Shown here in pieces: positions 20,941 through 26,561 of a stretch of DNA of 26,561 bases. The position numbers and the translations under genes were made by a program. Each line of letters begins with the position of its first letter. Positions within the stretch are counted from its first letter, which is position 1. The notes beneath the pieces are model-generated. The model was given only the letters and a program-made list of their open reading frames with translations. It searched no databases and was not told the DNA's origin. The DNA is from CBDUEV01 sp965366365 (GTDB lineage: Bacteria; Actinomycetota; Acidimicrobiia; Spongiisociales; JAENVV01). Location: NCBI GenBank assembly GCA_965366365.1, contig CBDUEV010000038.1:1-26561 (forward strand), read 5' to 3'.

Positions 20941-21357
20941 TTGGGAGTCTTCAAACCCACGAAACTGGCTCACGCACACTGCGATCTTTTCTGCGGCGTC
21001 TATGACCCGGCTCAGGCCAAGATCGAAGCGATGTCGGTGCTCAAGATCGCCGAGAAGTACCAGGCATCCGACGACGAGGTGTTTCGCGCCCGAGCGATCG
21101 CCCTGAAGGAGTCTCAGGCGGAACTCACGAAGCATCACCTGTCGGTGCTGTGGACGGACTTTTTCGGTCCTGAGCACGTCGAGCAGTTCCCGCAGCTCCA
21201 TGATCTCTTCTGGCGTGCCATCCGGGCGGCGAGTTCCGCCAAGAAGTCGATGGACCCTGAAGAAGGTCGGAAGCTCCTGGCGCTGATCGACGAGATCTCC
21301 GAGATCTTCTGGCAGACCGAGAAGGCCAAGGGGATGGGCGTCTACCCACCGTCGTAA
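20941..21357 (+). CDS. sodN: Nickel superoxide dismutase precursor with altered nickel hook
   Basis: A 138-residue NiSOD, converting superoxide to O2 and H2O2 as a cytoplasmic homohexamer of four-helix bundles. A 12-residue propeptide (MGVFKPTKLAHA) precedes the nickel hook His13-Tyr21, HCDLFCGVY, corresponding to mature positions 1-9. His1, Cys2, Asp3, Cys6 and Tyr9 are present, as are Glu17 (residue 29) and Arg39 (residue 51). Position 5, normally proline (HCxxPCGxY), is Phe. The body (KHHLSVLWTDFF, QFPQLHDLFWRA, KKSMDPEEGRKLLALIDEI) is canonical. Start is TTG with a strong AGGAGG 7 nt upstream. SodX is divergent next to it, and a clear terminator follows the gene. Confidence 0.95.
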   Translation: MGVFKPTKLAHAHCDLFCGVYDPAQAKIEAMSVLKIAEKYQASDDEVFRARAIALKESQAELTKHHLSVLWTDFFGPEHVEQFPQLHDLFWRAIRAASSAKKSMDPEEGRKLLALIDEISEIFWQTEKAKGMGVYPPS

Positions 21358-21378
21358 CCCCAACCGCCAACCTGAGAG

Positions 21379-21405
21379 AGCGGCCTCCCGGGGGGCCGCT
21401 TTTCT
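21379..21405 (+). terminator. Rho-independent terminator of sodN
   Basis: AGCGGCC (21379-21385) pairs with GGCCGCT (21394-21400), with further C/G pairing possible in the loop, followed by TTTTCT. It begins 21 nt after the sodN stop and is the best intrinsic terminator in the window. Confidence 0.85.
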
Positions 21406-21430
21406 CATGGCCGGCGTCACGCCGGGGTTG

Positions 21431-21436
21431 TAGCCT
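21431..21436 (+). promoter_or_regulatory. Leaderless-type -10 box of the double-GNAT gene
   Basis: TAGCCT with 6 nt to the ATG at 21443, directly after the sodN terminator. Confidence 0.55.
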
Positions 21437-21442
21437 CGCCGC

Positions 21443-22414
21443 ATGGGCCGCACCGAGTTCGCGCCGTTTGACGAAGAACACCTCACCGAAGCTGGGCGCT
21501 TGCTGGCGTGGCGTCACGCCGCCCACCGGTCGATCGAACCGCAACTCGACAGCCGCTACGCCGAGCCGGAAGGGGCCTTGTCAGAGGTGGTCCGCTGGTG
21601 GGGTGAGCCGGGAGCGTCGGGGGCGGTGGCGATTCGGAATGGTCAACTGGTGGGGTATCTCGTCGCGGCTCCGAAGCCTGCAGAGGTATGGGGTCCCAAC
21701 GTCTGGGTGGAGGCCGCCGGCCAAGCGGTCTTCGAGCCGGAAGACCTGCGGGACCTCTACGGTCTGGCCGCGACCCGTTGGGTCGAAGAGGGCCGGCTCG
21801 CTCACTATGTAGTCGTTCCGATGCTCGATCCCGCAGTCGTGGATTCCTGGTTCCGCCTCGGGTTTGGGCAGCAGCACGTTCATGCCCTGCGGGAATCGGA
21901 CAGCCGCATCGCCTTTCGGAGCCCCGACGGCTTCAGGATACGGCGGGCCGCCACCGAAGACATTCCATCCCTGGCCGAGCTCGACCTCGCTCTGCCCAGG
22001 CACCAGGCAGCTTCGCCGGTCTTCTCAGCGGGCGAGGTCCCGACTCTCGAGGAAGCCCTGGCCGATTGGGAGGGCTCGATCGATGACTCGACGTACGGGG
22101 CTTTCGTGGCCGAAAGCGAGGGTCGGGTGGTCGGGTCGGCGGTCGGGGCGCCGGCCCACCTGTCGAGCATCCACCGAGGGCTCGCCCTCCCCGACCATGC
22201 CGCCGTTCTTGGATTTGCGGCCGTCTTCCCGTCGGACCGGAGGAGGGGCATTGGAACGGCTCTGGCGGCGGCCGTCCTGGAATGGGCGGTGGAGTCGGGC
22301 TATCCCGTAACGGTTACCGACTGGCGGGCCACCAACCTCCTTTCGTCCCGAAGGTGGCCAACGCTGGGTTTCCGCCCCACGTTTCTTCGGTTGCACCGGC
22401 TGATCGGGTACTAG
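21443..22414 (+). CDS. Tandem GNAT family N-acetyltransferase
   Basis: A 323-residue protein with two GNAT folds. The first half (1-~150, EHLTEAGRLLAWRH ... VGYLVAAP ... RLAHYVVVPMLDPAVVDSWFRLGFG) lacks a clear acetyl-CoA loop and is probably degenerate. The second half (~155-323) has FRIRRAATEDIPSLAELDLAL, VVGSAVGAPAHL and motif A AAVFPSDRRRGIGTALAAAVLEWA, with the R-R-G-I-G-T acetyl-CoA pyrophosphate loop, then VTDWRATNLLSSRRWPTLGFRPTFLRLHR. The same double architecture occurs in MshD-type and other actinobacterial acetyltransferases; the last block (N-LLSSRRW-LGF) is usual for such proteins. Substrate unknown. The ATG at 21443 follows a TAGCCT box by 6 nt. It converges on the ABC operon. 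Confidence 0.88.
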   Translation: MGRTEFAPFDEEHLTEAGRLLAWRHAAHRSIEPQLDSRYAEPEGALSEVVRWWGEPGASGAVAIRNGQLVGYLVAAPKPAEVWGPNVWVEAAGQAVFEPEDLRDLYGLAATRWVEEGRLAHYVVVPMLDPAVVDSWFRLGFGQQHVHALRESDSRIAFRSPDGFRIRRAATEDIPSLAELDLALPRHQAASPVFSAGEVPTLEEALADWEGSIDDSTYGAFVAESEGRVVGSAVGAPAHLSSIHRGLALPDHAAVLGFAAVFPSDRRRGIGTALAAAVLEWAVESGYPVTVTDWRATNLLSSRRWPTLGFRPTFLRLHRLIGY

Positions 22415-22428
22415 CGCCGTAGGGCAGA

Positions 22429-22460
22429 ATCAGACGAGCGCAGGATCAGACGAGCGCAGG
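22429..22460. repeat. 16-bp perfect tandem duplication in a convergent spacer
   Basis: ATCAGACGAGCGCAGG occurs twice head to tail (22429-22444 and 22445-22460), then continues as a degenerate GTCACACGA that overlaps the permease stop. The 47-nt gap between the two gene ends is thus mostly this repeat. Confidence 0.7.
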
Positions 22461-22461
22461 G

Positions 22462-23196
22462 TCACACGACGTCCCGCCGCCTGAGGTACCAGCTCGAGAA
22501 TGCCAGGGAAATCACCAGAAGTGCGCCGACCTTGGCGACCGCTCCACCCAATCCCGGGGTGAGCGTGCCGATCTGCTCCCCGATGGCGGCGACGGGCGCA
22601 GGGCCGATATCTGTGAAGGCGGTCAGGCTGGTGTGCCACAGCGACGCCGTGGCCAGCGTGTCGATGGAGCGAGCCATGATCCCTTCCCAGATGAACAGAT
22701 AGGCGAGCCCCACGAGAGAGGCCCTCTGGAAGAGAAGTCCGAGAGGGACGAACACCGCCGAGTATCCGATGGCCTCGATGAGGAGCGCCGCTGCCCCGGC
22801 CCACACCCCGCCGGCGTCGCCACCGTGGAAGATCAAGGCGATCGAAGCACCCGTCAGTCCTACGCCTCCGATGATGAACGTGGCGGCGGTCGCGGCCAGG
22901 GTGGCGGCTGCCACGACCACCAGGCGGGGGACGGGCTTGAGGAGAAGATACGGGAGCGTCTCGCCGCGGCGCTCTTCGCCGAACGCAGCTGTCGAGGTGA
23001 GGAGGCCGGTGATGGGTACGGCGATGGCGATGAACAGAACCACCATCCAGAGTTGGTACACGCCGTCGGGATCGTCCGCGCCCGTGAGCGCGATGACGAG
23101 GGCGGGCGCCAGGGTGGCGAGAGCCAAAAGGATGCCCAGCCGGCGCTGGAGGAGCCGAGCGAGGATGAGTCGGAAGATGACTACGAAGGCCCTCAT
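22462..23196 (-). CDS. ABC exporter permease (ABC-2 type), second pair
   Basis: A 244-residue membrane protein with about six helices: VVIFRLILARLLQRRLGILLAL opening, LWMVVLFIAIAVPITGLLTSTAAFGEERRGETLPYLLLKPVPRLVVVAAATLAA (the G-E-E-R-R-x-x-T-L-P-Y-L-L motif is characteristic of ABC-2 permeases of gliding/NatB/Nos type), then several hydrophobic stretches ending SWYLRRRDVV. It presumably forms the channel with the adjacent ATPase at 23193-24182. The ATG at 23196 overlaps that gene's TGA (ATGA). Substrate unknown. Confidence 0.85.
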   Translation of the reverse strand: MRAFVVIFRLILARLLQRRLGILLALATLAPALVIALTGADDPDGVYQLWMVVLFIAIAVPITGLLTSTAAFGEERRGETLPYLLLKPVPRLVVVAAATLAATAATFIIGGVGLTGASIALIFHGGDAGGVWAGAAALLIEAIGYSAVFVPLGLLFQRASLVGLAYLFIWEGIMARSIDTLATASLWHTSLTAFTDIGPAPVAAIGEQIGTLTPGLGGAVAKVGALLVISLAFSSWYLRRRDVV

Positions 23197-24182
23197 GAGC
23201 CGGCCAGAAGGTATCGGAAGACGCTCTCCAGAGAGTCGTCTTCGGGTTCGATCCGCGTGATCACCACATCCAGGCGGCGCGCCGTCTCGGCGACGGTCCG
23301 GCCGAGTGAGGCTGTGTCGGCGATGTGGGCGTGGATCGTTCCCGGTTCGACCGTGACCCCATCGACGAAGGGCTGTTGGACGAGAGCTGCAGCCAGTGTT
23401 CTCGGGTCGGAGCAGTCGATTCGGACGGTGCGAGGGATATCCGTCATCAGCGCCCGCAGACTCCGGACGCTACCGGCGGCGGCCACCCGTCCGTCGATCA
23501 TGGCGATGACCCGATCCGCCATCCGCTCGACCTCGTGGAGCACGTGCGAGGAGACCAGCACCGTCTTGCCCGCCGCGCCGAGTTCCACGAAGAGGTCGAT
23601 GAGATGGGCGCGCTGGACGGGATCTGCGCCGTTCAACGGTTCGTCGAGGATGAGGATCTCCGGCTTGGCGACGAGTGCGGCGGCTACCTTGGCTCGCTGA
23701 CGCATGCCCTTGCTGAAACCCTCGAGCGTGCGGCCGGCGGCCGCGGTGAGACCGACGGTCTCGAGGGCTTCGTCGGCCGCTGCGCCGGGGTCACCGAGCC
23801 CGGCGAGCGAAGCATTCACCTCGATGAAACGCCGAGCTGTGAGTGAGTCGTAGAGCGCCGAATCCTCCGCCACGAACCCAACGTTCCGGTATTGGCGTGG
23901 TTGCATTCGAAGGTTGGACCCCAGTACCGACAACCTGCCTTCGGAGGGATCCAGGAGTCCCACGATCAGTCGTAGCAAGGTCGTCTTGCCTGCCCCGTTG
24001 GGACCCAGCAAACCGGTCACGCCCGGCCCCACCGATCCGCTCACTTCCGAGACGGCCACCTTCTGGCCGAACCATTTGGAGACGTCGGCGAGCTCGATTG
24101 TGGCGTTGGCCACGTGCAGCCCGTCCGCGGCAGGAAGCGGGGGCGGGAGCGTCGGGGGCGGGGGCGGGGGCGGCAAGGTCAT
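23193..24182 (-). CDS. ABC exporter ATP-binding protein with polyproline N-terminus, second pair
   Basis: A 329-residue ATPase. Walker A LLGPNGAGKTTLLRL (58-72), signature FSKGMRQRAKVAAA (156-169), Walker B EILILDEPLNGADP (175-188) and H-loop SSHVLHE (His213) are complete. Residues 1-19 precede the ABC domain and contain seven prolines in a row (4-10) and a further PPP. Such runs stall ribosomes unless EF-P helps, and their place next to a coupled start is notable. The C-terminal ~100 residues (VRIDCSDPRTLAAALVQQP ... ARRLDVVITRIEPEDDSLESVFRYL) match the DUF4162-like tail of drug-type exporters. The ATG at 24182 overlaps the upstream permease stop (ATGA). Confidence 0.9.
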   Translation of the reverse strand: MTLPPPPPPPTLPPPLPAADGLHVANATIELADVSKWFGQKVAVSEVSGSVGPGVTGLLGPNGAGKTTLLRLIVGLLDPSEGRLSVLGSNLRMQPRQYRNVGFVAEDSALYDSLTARRFIEVNASLAGLGDPGAAADEALETVGLTAAAGRTLEGFSKGMRQRAKVAAALVAKPEILILDEPLNGADPVQRAHLIDLFVELGAAGKTVLVSSHVLHEVERMADRVIAMIDGRVAAAGSVRSLRALMTDIPRTVRIDCSDPRTLAAALVQQPFVDGVTVEPGTIHAHIADTASLGRTVAETARRLDVVITRIEPEDDSLESVFRYLLAGS

Positions 24183-25069
24183 GGCAGTTTCCGGTACTGG
24201 CTCCACACGACGACGGCGGCCACCACGGCCATCGCGCCGATGGCGGCCAGCGAGACCCACGGCTCGAATCCGGCAGCTTCCGGGACGTACAGCACGGTGT
24301 CTATGTCGAACAGCCAGTCGCGCACCACGCGGGGGTGCTGCTCCAGTGCCAGCAGCGCCAGCCACCTCGACCCTTCGAACGACGCCTGGTTGACGAGTTC
24401 CTCCACCAGGCCGTTGACGATGGTGAGAATCCCGAGGTAGGCGCCGGCCACGAATCCGATACGGGGAATCACCGCAGAGAGAGCGACCACCAGGGAAGCG
24501 TGGAGGACGAAATAGGCGAGGGCGGTGGCGCCGACGTCGGCCAGGATCCCCATGTGGTCGGCCAGGTAGGTCCCAAACCCGTCGGGGCTGAGGGTGGCGA
24601 GGCTCAGGTGCAGCAAGACCTGCGGGGTGAGGTAGAAGGCCATCATGATGAGGAAGAGGGCGAGAATCTTTGCGCCGAGGTAGTGCCTCATGCGGAGCGG
24701 TCGGGACAGGTAGACCGAAAGGACGCCCTGTGTTCGATCGGGCACGAGCAGCTGCGGGCCGGCCAGCGCCACGAACAGCATGGCCACGAAGCTCGTGAAG
24801 TCGAAGTATTCGCCGTTGCCGGGCAGGTCGATCTCGACGCCACGAGCAAAGAAGGCGATCGAGGCGATGATCACGGCCGTCATCATCATGAGGGCGATCA
24901 GTGCCCAGGGGTAGATCTTCGTTCGGGCTTTCCGCCGGATCCCGAGCACGCGACGGAAGCCGTCGAGGATGATCGCCCCCATGGCGCCGAGGGTGCCCCG
25001 GCGCTCACCCGTGTAGGGCCGGTAGCCACGGTCGATGATGACGGCGGTGGCGTCTCCCTGGTCGCTCAT
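24179..25069 (-). CDS. ABC exporter permease (ABC-2 type), first pair
   Basis: A 296-residue membrane protein. After a cytoplasmic N-terminus (AVIIDRGYRPYTGERRGTLG) come helices at ALIALMMMTAVIIASIAFF, TSFVAMLFVALAGPQLLV, ALFLIMMAFYLTPQVLLHL, ADVGATALAYFVLHASLVVAL, GFVAGAYLGILTIVNGLVEE and LAAIGAMAVVAAVVVW. The motif QGVLSVYLSRPLRMRHYLGAK is the ABC-2 coupling region (equivalent to L/V-x-x-x-x-S-R-P-x-R). It pairs with the ATPase encoded just before it. The ATG at 25069 overlaps that gene's TGA (ATGA, 25066-25069). Confidence 0.85.
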   Translation of the reverse strand: MSDQGDATAVIIDRGYRPYTGERRGTLGAMGAIILDGFRRVLGIRRKARTKIYPWALIALMMMTAVIIASIAFFARGVEIDLPGNGEYFDFTSFVAMLFVALAGPQLLVPDRTQGVLSVYLSRPLRMRHYLGAKILALFLIMMAFYLTPQVLLHLSLATLSPDGFGTYLADHMGILADVGATALAYFVLHASLVVALSAVIPRIGFVAGAYLGILTIVNGLVEELVNQASFEGSRWLALLALEQHPRVVRDWLFDIDTVLYVPEAAGFEPWVSLAAIGAMAVVAAVVVWSQYRKLP

Positions 25070-25989
25070 GCTTCGCCGCCGGCCGAGTCTTCCAGGAAGA
25101 AGGCCTCCTCGAGGCTGATGGCAGACTCACCCATGGAGCGGACTCCGGCCCCGGTGTCGGCCAGGATGTCCCGGATCATCCGAAACGGGTCGTCGCTGGT
25201 GGTGCGGATCTCCACGCCGGTTCCGACCACGGTGACGTCGGCGCCGGCGTCCTCGAGACGGGCGACGACCGTAGTGGAGTCGTCGAACAGCTCGAGGCGG
25301 ATGACTCCGTGGGATCCGAGCCGGGAGAGCGAGGAGGATCGGATCAGGCGGCCGGCGTCGAGCATGACGACCCAGTCACAGGTGTCCTCGATGTCTTCGA
25401 TGATGTGAGTCGAGAACACCACGCTGATCCCGAAATCTCCCAGGCGGCGAATGAGCTCGAGCATCTGGCGGCGACCGTCCGGGTCCAAGCCCGAAGCCGG
25501 CTCGTCCAGGAAGACGAGCTCTGGGTCATGCACGATGGCCTGGGCGAGCTTGACGCGTTGGGTCATCCCGGTGGAGAAATTGCCGATGAAACGGAAACGT
25601 TCTTCCTGAAGGCCGACAAGGAACAACGCCTCGGAGGCACGTCGCTTGGCCGCTTTGGCGGGGATTCCCGCCAGCTGGGCCGAGAAGGCGACGAAATCGG
25701 CCGCACTCTGGTCGAGCGGCAAGCACGCACCCTCCGGCATGTAGCCGAAGAGACTGCGGGCGGCCAGGGTGCCGTCGCCTCCCTCGTGCCCGAGCACGCG
25801 TACCCGGCCCTCGGTTGGAGAGAGGATGCCGAGAAGGATCTTGATCAGAGTGCTCTTGCCCGCTCCGTTGGCGCCCACCAGGCCGATTCTTCCCCGCGGG
25901 ACCTCGACGGTCAGGTCTGCGAGCGCCGTCACCGCCGGGAAGCGGTGGGTGAGTCCGTCCGTCGAGAACAGGGGATCGTTCGTGGTCAT
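25066..25989 (-). CDS. ABC exporter ATP-binding protein, first pair
   Basis: A 307-residue ATPase that opens a four-gene operon. Walker A GLVGANGAGKSTLIKI (36-51), the Q-loop region FGYMPEGACLPLD, signature FSTGMTQRVKLAQA (138-151), Walker B ELVFLDEPASGLDPDG (157-172) and H-loop STHIIED (His195) are intact; the FS-T/K-GM signature is shared with the second ATPase and is usual in ABC-2 exporters. The C-terminal ~90 residues fit the regulatory tail. The ATG at 25989 follows a TAGGCT box by 7 nt. The two ATPase/permease pairs may form one heteromeric or two separate exporters; no substrate-binding protein is present, which supports export. Confidence 0.92.
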   Translation of the reverse strand: MTTNDPLFSTDGLTHRFPAVTALADLTVEVPRGRIGLVGANGAGKSTLIKILLGILSPTEGRVRVLGHEGGDGTLAARSLFGYMPEGACLPLDQSAADFVAFSAQLAGIPAKAAKRRASEALFLVGLQEERFRFIGNFSTGMTQRVKLAQAIVHDPELVFLDEPASGLDPDGRRQMLELIRRLGDFGISVVFSTHIIEDIEDTCDWVVMLDAGRLIRSSSLSRLGSHGVIRLELFDDSTTVVARLEDAGADVTVVGTGVEIRTTSDDPFRMIRDILADTGAGVRSMGESAISLEEAFFLEDSAGGEA

Positions 25990-25996
25990 CCCCTCC

Positions 25997-26002
25997 AGCC
26001 TA
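25997..26002 (-). promoter_or_regulatory. Leaderless-type -10 box of the four-gene ABC operon
   Basis: TAGGCT on the minus strand, 7 nt from the ATG at 25989. The intervening GGAGGGG resembles a Shine-Dalgarno but touches the ATG, so it would not act as one in a leaderless mRNA. Confidence 0.55.
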
Positions 26003-26030
26003 GGTGCCCCCCGAATCGAGGAGCTCGCAG

Positions 26031-26483
26031 TCAGGCTCCCTCGGCCGCGGCGGCGATGTCTTCCAAATCCTGCTCGATGGCTTTGCGGGTGGCTCCAGCG
26101 AACAGTCTGCCAACGGTGGCACCGAGGATCCTGGCTACCGGACCGGTGGGCTCGGCGCCGAAGGTCATGGTGAGGGTGCTGCCCCCCTCTGCCGGGCTCA
26201 CGCTGAGAGTCGACCGGTAACGAGCCCCACGCCCATCCGCGGCGGCCGTGTACGAGCGTCCCTCGTCGACGGCGACGATTTCCATCACTTCCGTCGCCTC
26301 GCGACCGAACATGACCCGGGTCTCGCGCCAGGTCGTTCCCACCGCGAAGTCGGATCCCGAATCGAGCCGTTCCACGGCCGTGATCCCCGAGATCACCTCT
26401 GGTGATCGCTCGAGGTCGGTGATGACCCGCCAGACTCGGTCGGGCGGGGCGTTGATCGTGCGGCTGATACGTAGGTCATCCAT
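26031..26483 (-). CDS. SRPBCC family protein (polyketide cyclase-like)
   Basis: A 150-residue START-like protein. It starts LRISRTINAPPDRVWRVITDLERSPEVISGITAVERL, the standard polyketide-cyclase/dehydrase opening, then FAVGTTWRETRVMFGREATEVMEIVAVDEGRSYTAAADG, and ends with a long helix (ARILGATVGRLFAGATRKAIEQDLEDIAAAAEGA). The pocket ligand is unknown. Start ATG 26483 carries a strong AGGAGG (26490-26495) 6 nt upstream; a GTG/ATG further left is not supported. It ends 41 nt before the ABC operon start; that operon has its own -10, though readthrough is possible. It is only distantly similar to the SRPBCC protein at 6688-7137. Confidence 0.87.
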   Translation of the reverse strand: MDDLRISRTINAPPDRVWRVITDLERSPEVISGITAVERLDSGSDFAVGTTWRETRVMFGREATEVMEIVAVDEGRSYTAAADGRGARYRSTLSVSPAEGGSTLTMTFGAEPTGPVARILGATVGRLFAGATRKAIEQDLEDIAAAAEGA

Positions 26484-26489
26484 CGTCCA

Positions 26490-26495
26490 CCTCCT
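26490..26495 (-). promoter_or_regulatory. Shine-Dalgarno of the SRPBCC gene
   Basis: AGGAGG on the minus strand, 6 nt before ATG 26483, one of only three strong sites in this window. Confidence 0.7.
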
Positions 26496-26500
26496 GCCCG

Positions 26501-26506
26501 AGCGTA
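26501..26506 (-). promoter_or_regulatory. -10 box of the SRPBCC gene
   Basis: TACGCT on the minus strand, 17 nt from ATG 26483. A leader of about 10 nt would include the Shine-Dalgarno, contrasting with the leaderless genes. Confidence 0.45.
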
Positions 26507-26561
26507 CCAACGGGACGGGACCCATGCCGCGCCGATCGCCCGGGGCAAGCAGTGCCCACTA

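Noticed and set aside
1..26561. tRNA, rRNA, prophage or insertion sequences
   Set aside because: Nothing resembling a tRNA T-arm/acceptor, rRNA core, transposase, integrase or terminal inverted repeats was seen; nearly all of the sequence is accounted for by ordinary genes.

Overview
The window is about 26.6 kb of GC-rich, densely packed bacterial DNA that reads as chromosomal sequence from a member of the Actinobacteriota. An Acidimicrobiia-like lineage is my best guess, by inference. Supporting features are high GC, many GTG/TTG starts, an MshB/Mca-like PIG-L deacetylase, a DUF3048 lipoprotein, a nickel superoxide dismutase next to its maturation protease, a two-gene KorAB 2-oxoacid:ferredoxin oxidoreductase, and above all many leaderless promoters (a TANNNT -10 box 6-11 nt before the start codon). 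There are no rRNA, tRNA, CRISPR, phage or insertion-sequence genes. I support 32 protein genes, one cut by the left edge.

Left part (1-7.2 kb): the tail of atpC, then a leftward VOC - TetR - alpha/beta-hydrolase operon. This is divergent from a RibD_C/DHFR-like gene across a shared palindromic operator. A RimJ/L-type acetyltransferase and a MarC membrane protein follow; they converge and share a CTAG containing both stop codons. A rightward MBOAT O-acyltransferase + SGNH pair probably acylates an envelope or secreted polymer. An SRPBCC protein follows.

Middle part (7.2-13.5 kb): a tight run of a PIG-L deacetylase and two unrelated SAM methyltransferases, then an ABC-F ATPase with its own promoter. 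A gene-free, repeat-bearing convergent spacer follows. After it, a DUF402 protein diverges from a translationally coupled AlkD DNA glycosylase + NUDIX hydrolase pair. A duplicated GAACCC-T-GGGTTC palindrome separates NUDIX from the next block.

Right part (13.5-26.5 kb): leftward korA - korB - TfoX_C; a leftward lipoprotein (DUF3048) - amidase pair; a tandem-ACT protein; a conserved unknown protein; the divergent sodX/sodN nickel-SOD pair; a double-GNAT protein; and a leftward four-gene operon of two ATPase-permease ABC exporters, every junction a 4-nt ATGA overlap. A second SRPBCC gene ends the window.

Most notable observations: (i) the NiSOD nickel hook reads HCDLFCGVY, so the usual cis-proline at hook position 5 is phenylalanine while the other key residues are kept; (ii) at least 13 leaderless-type starts; (iii) the PIG-L + two-methyltransferase module, which could be an uncharacterised deacetylate-then-methylate pathway; (iv) several unexplained short repeats in intergenic spacers. 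I saw no clear-cut novel defence or mobile system.
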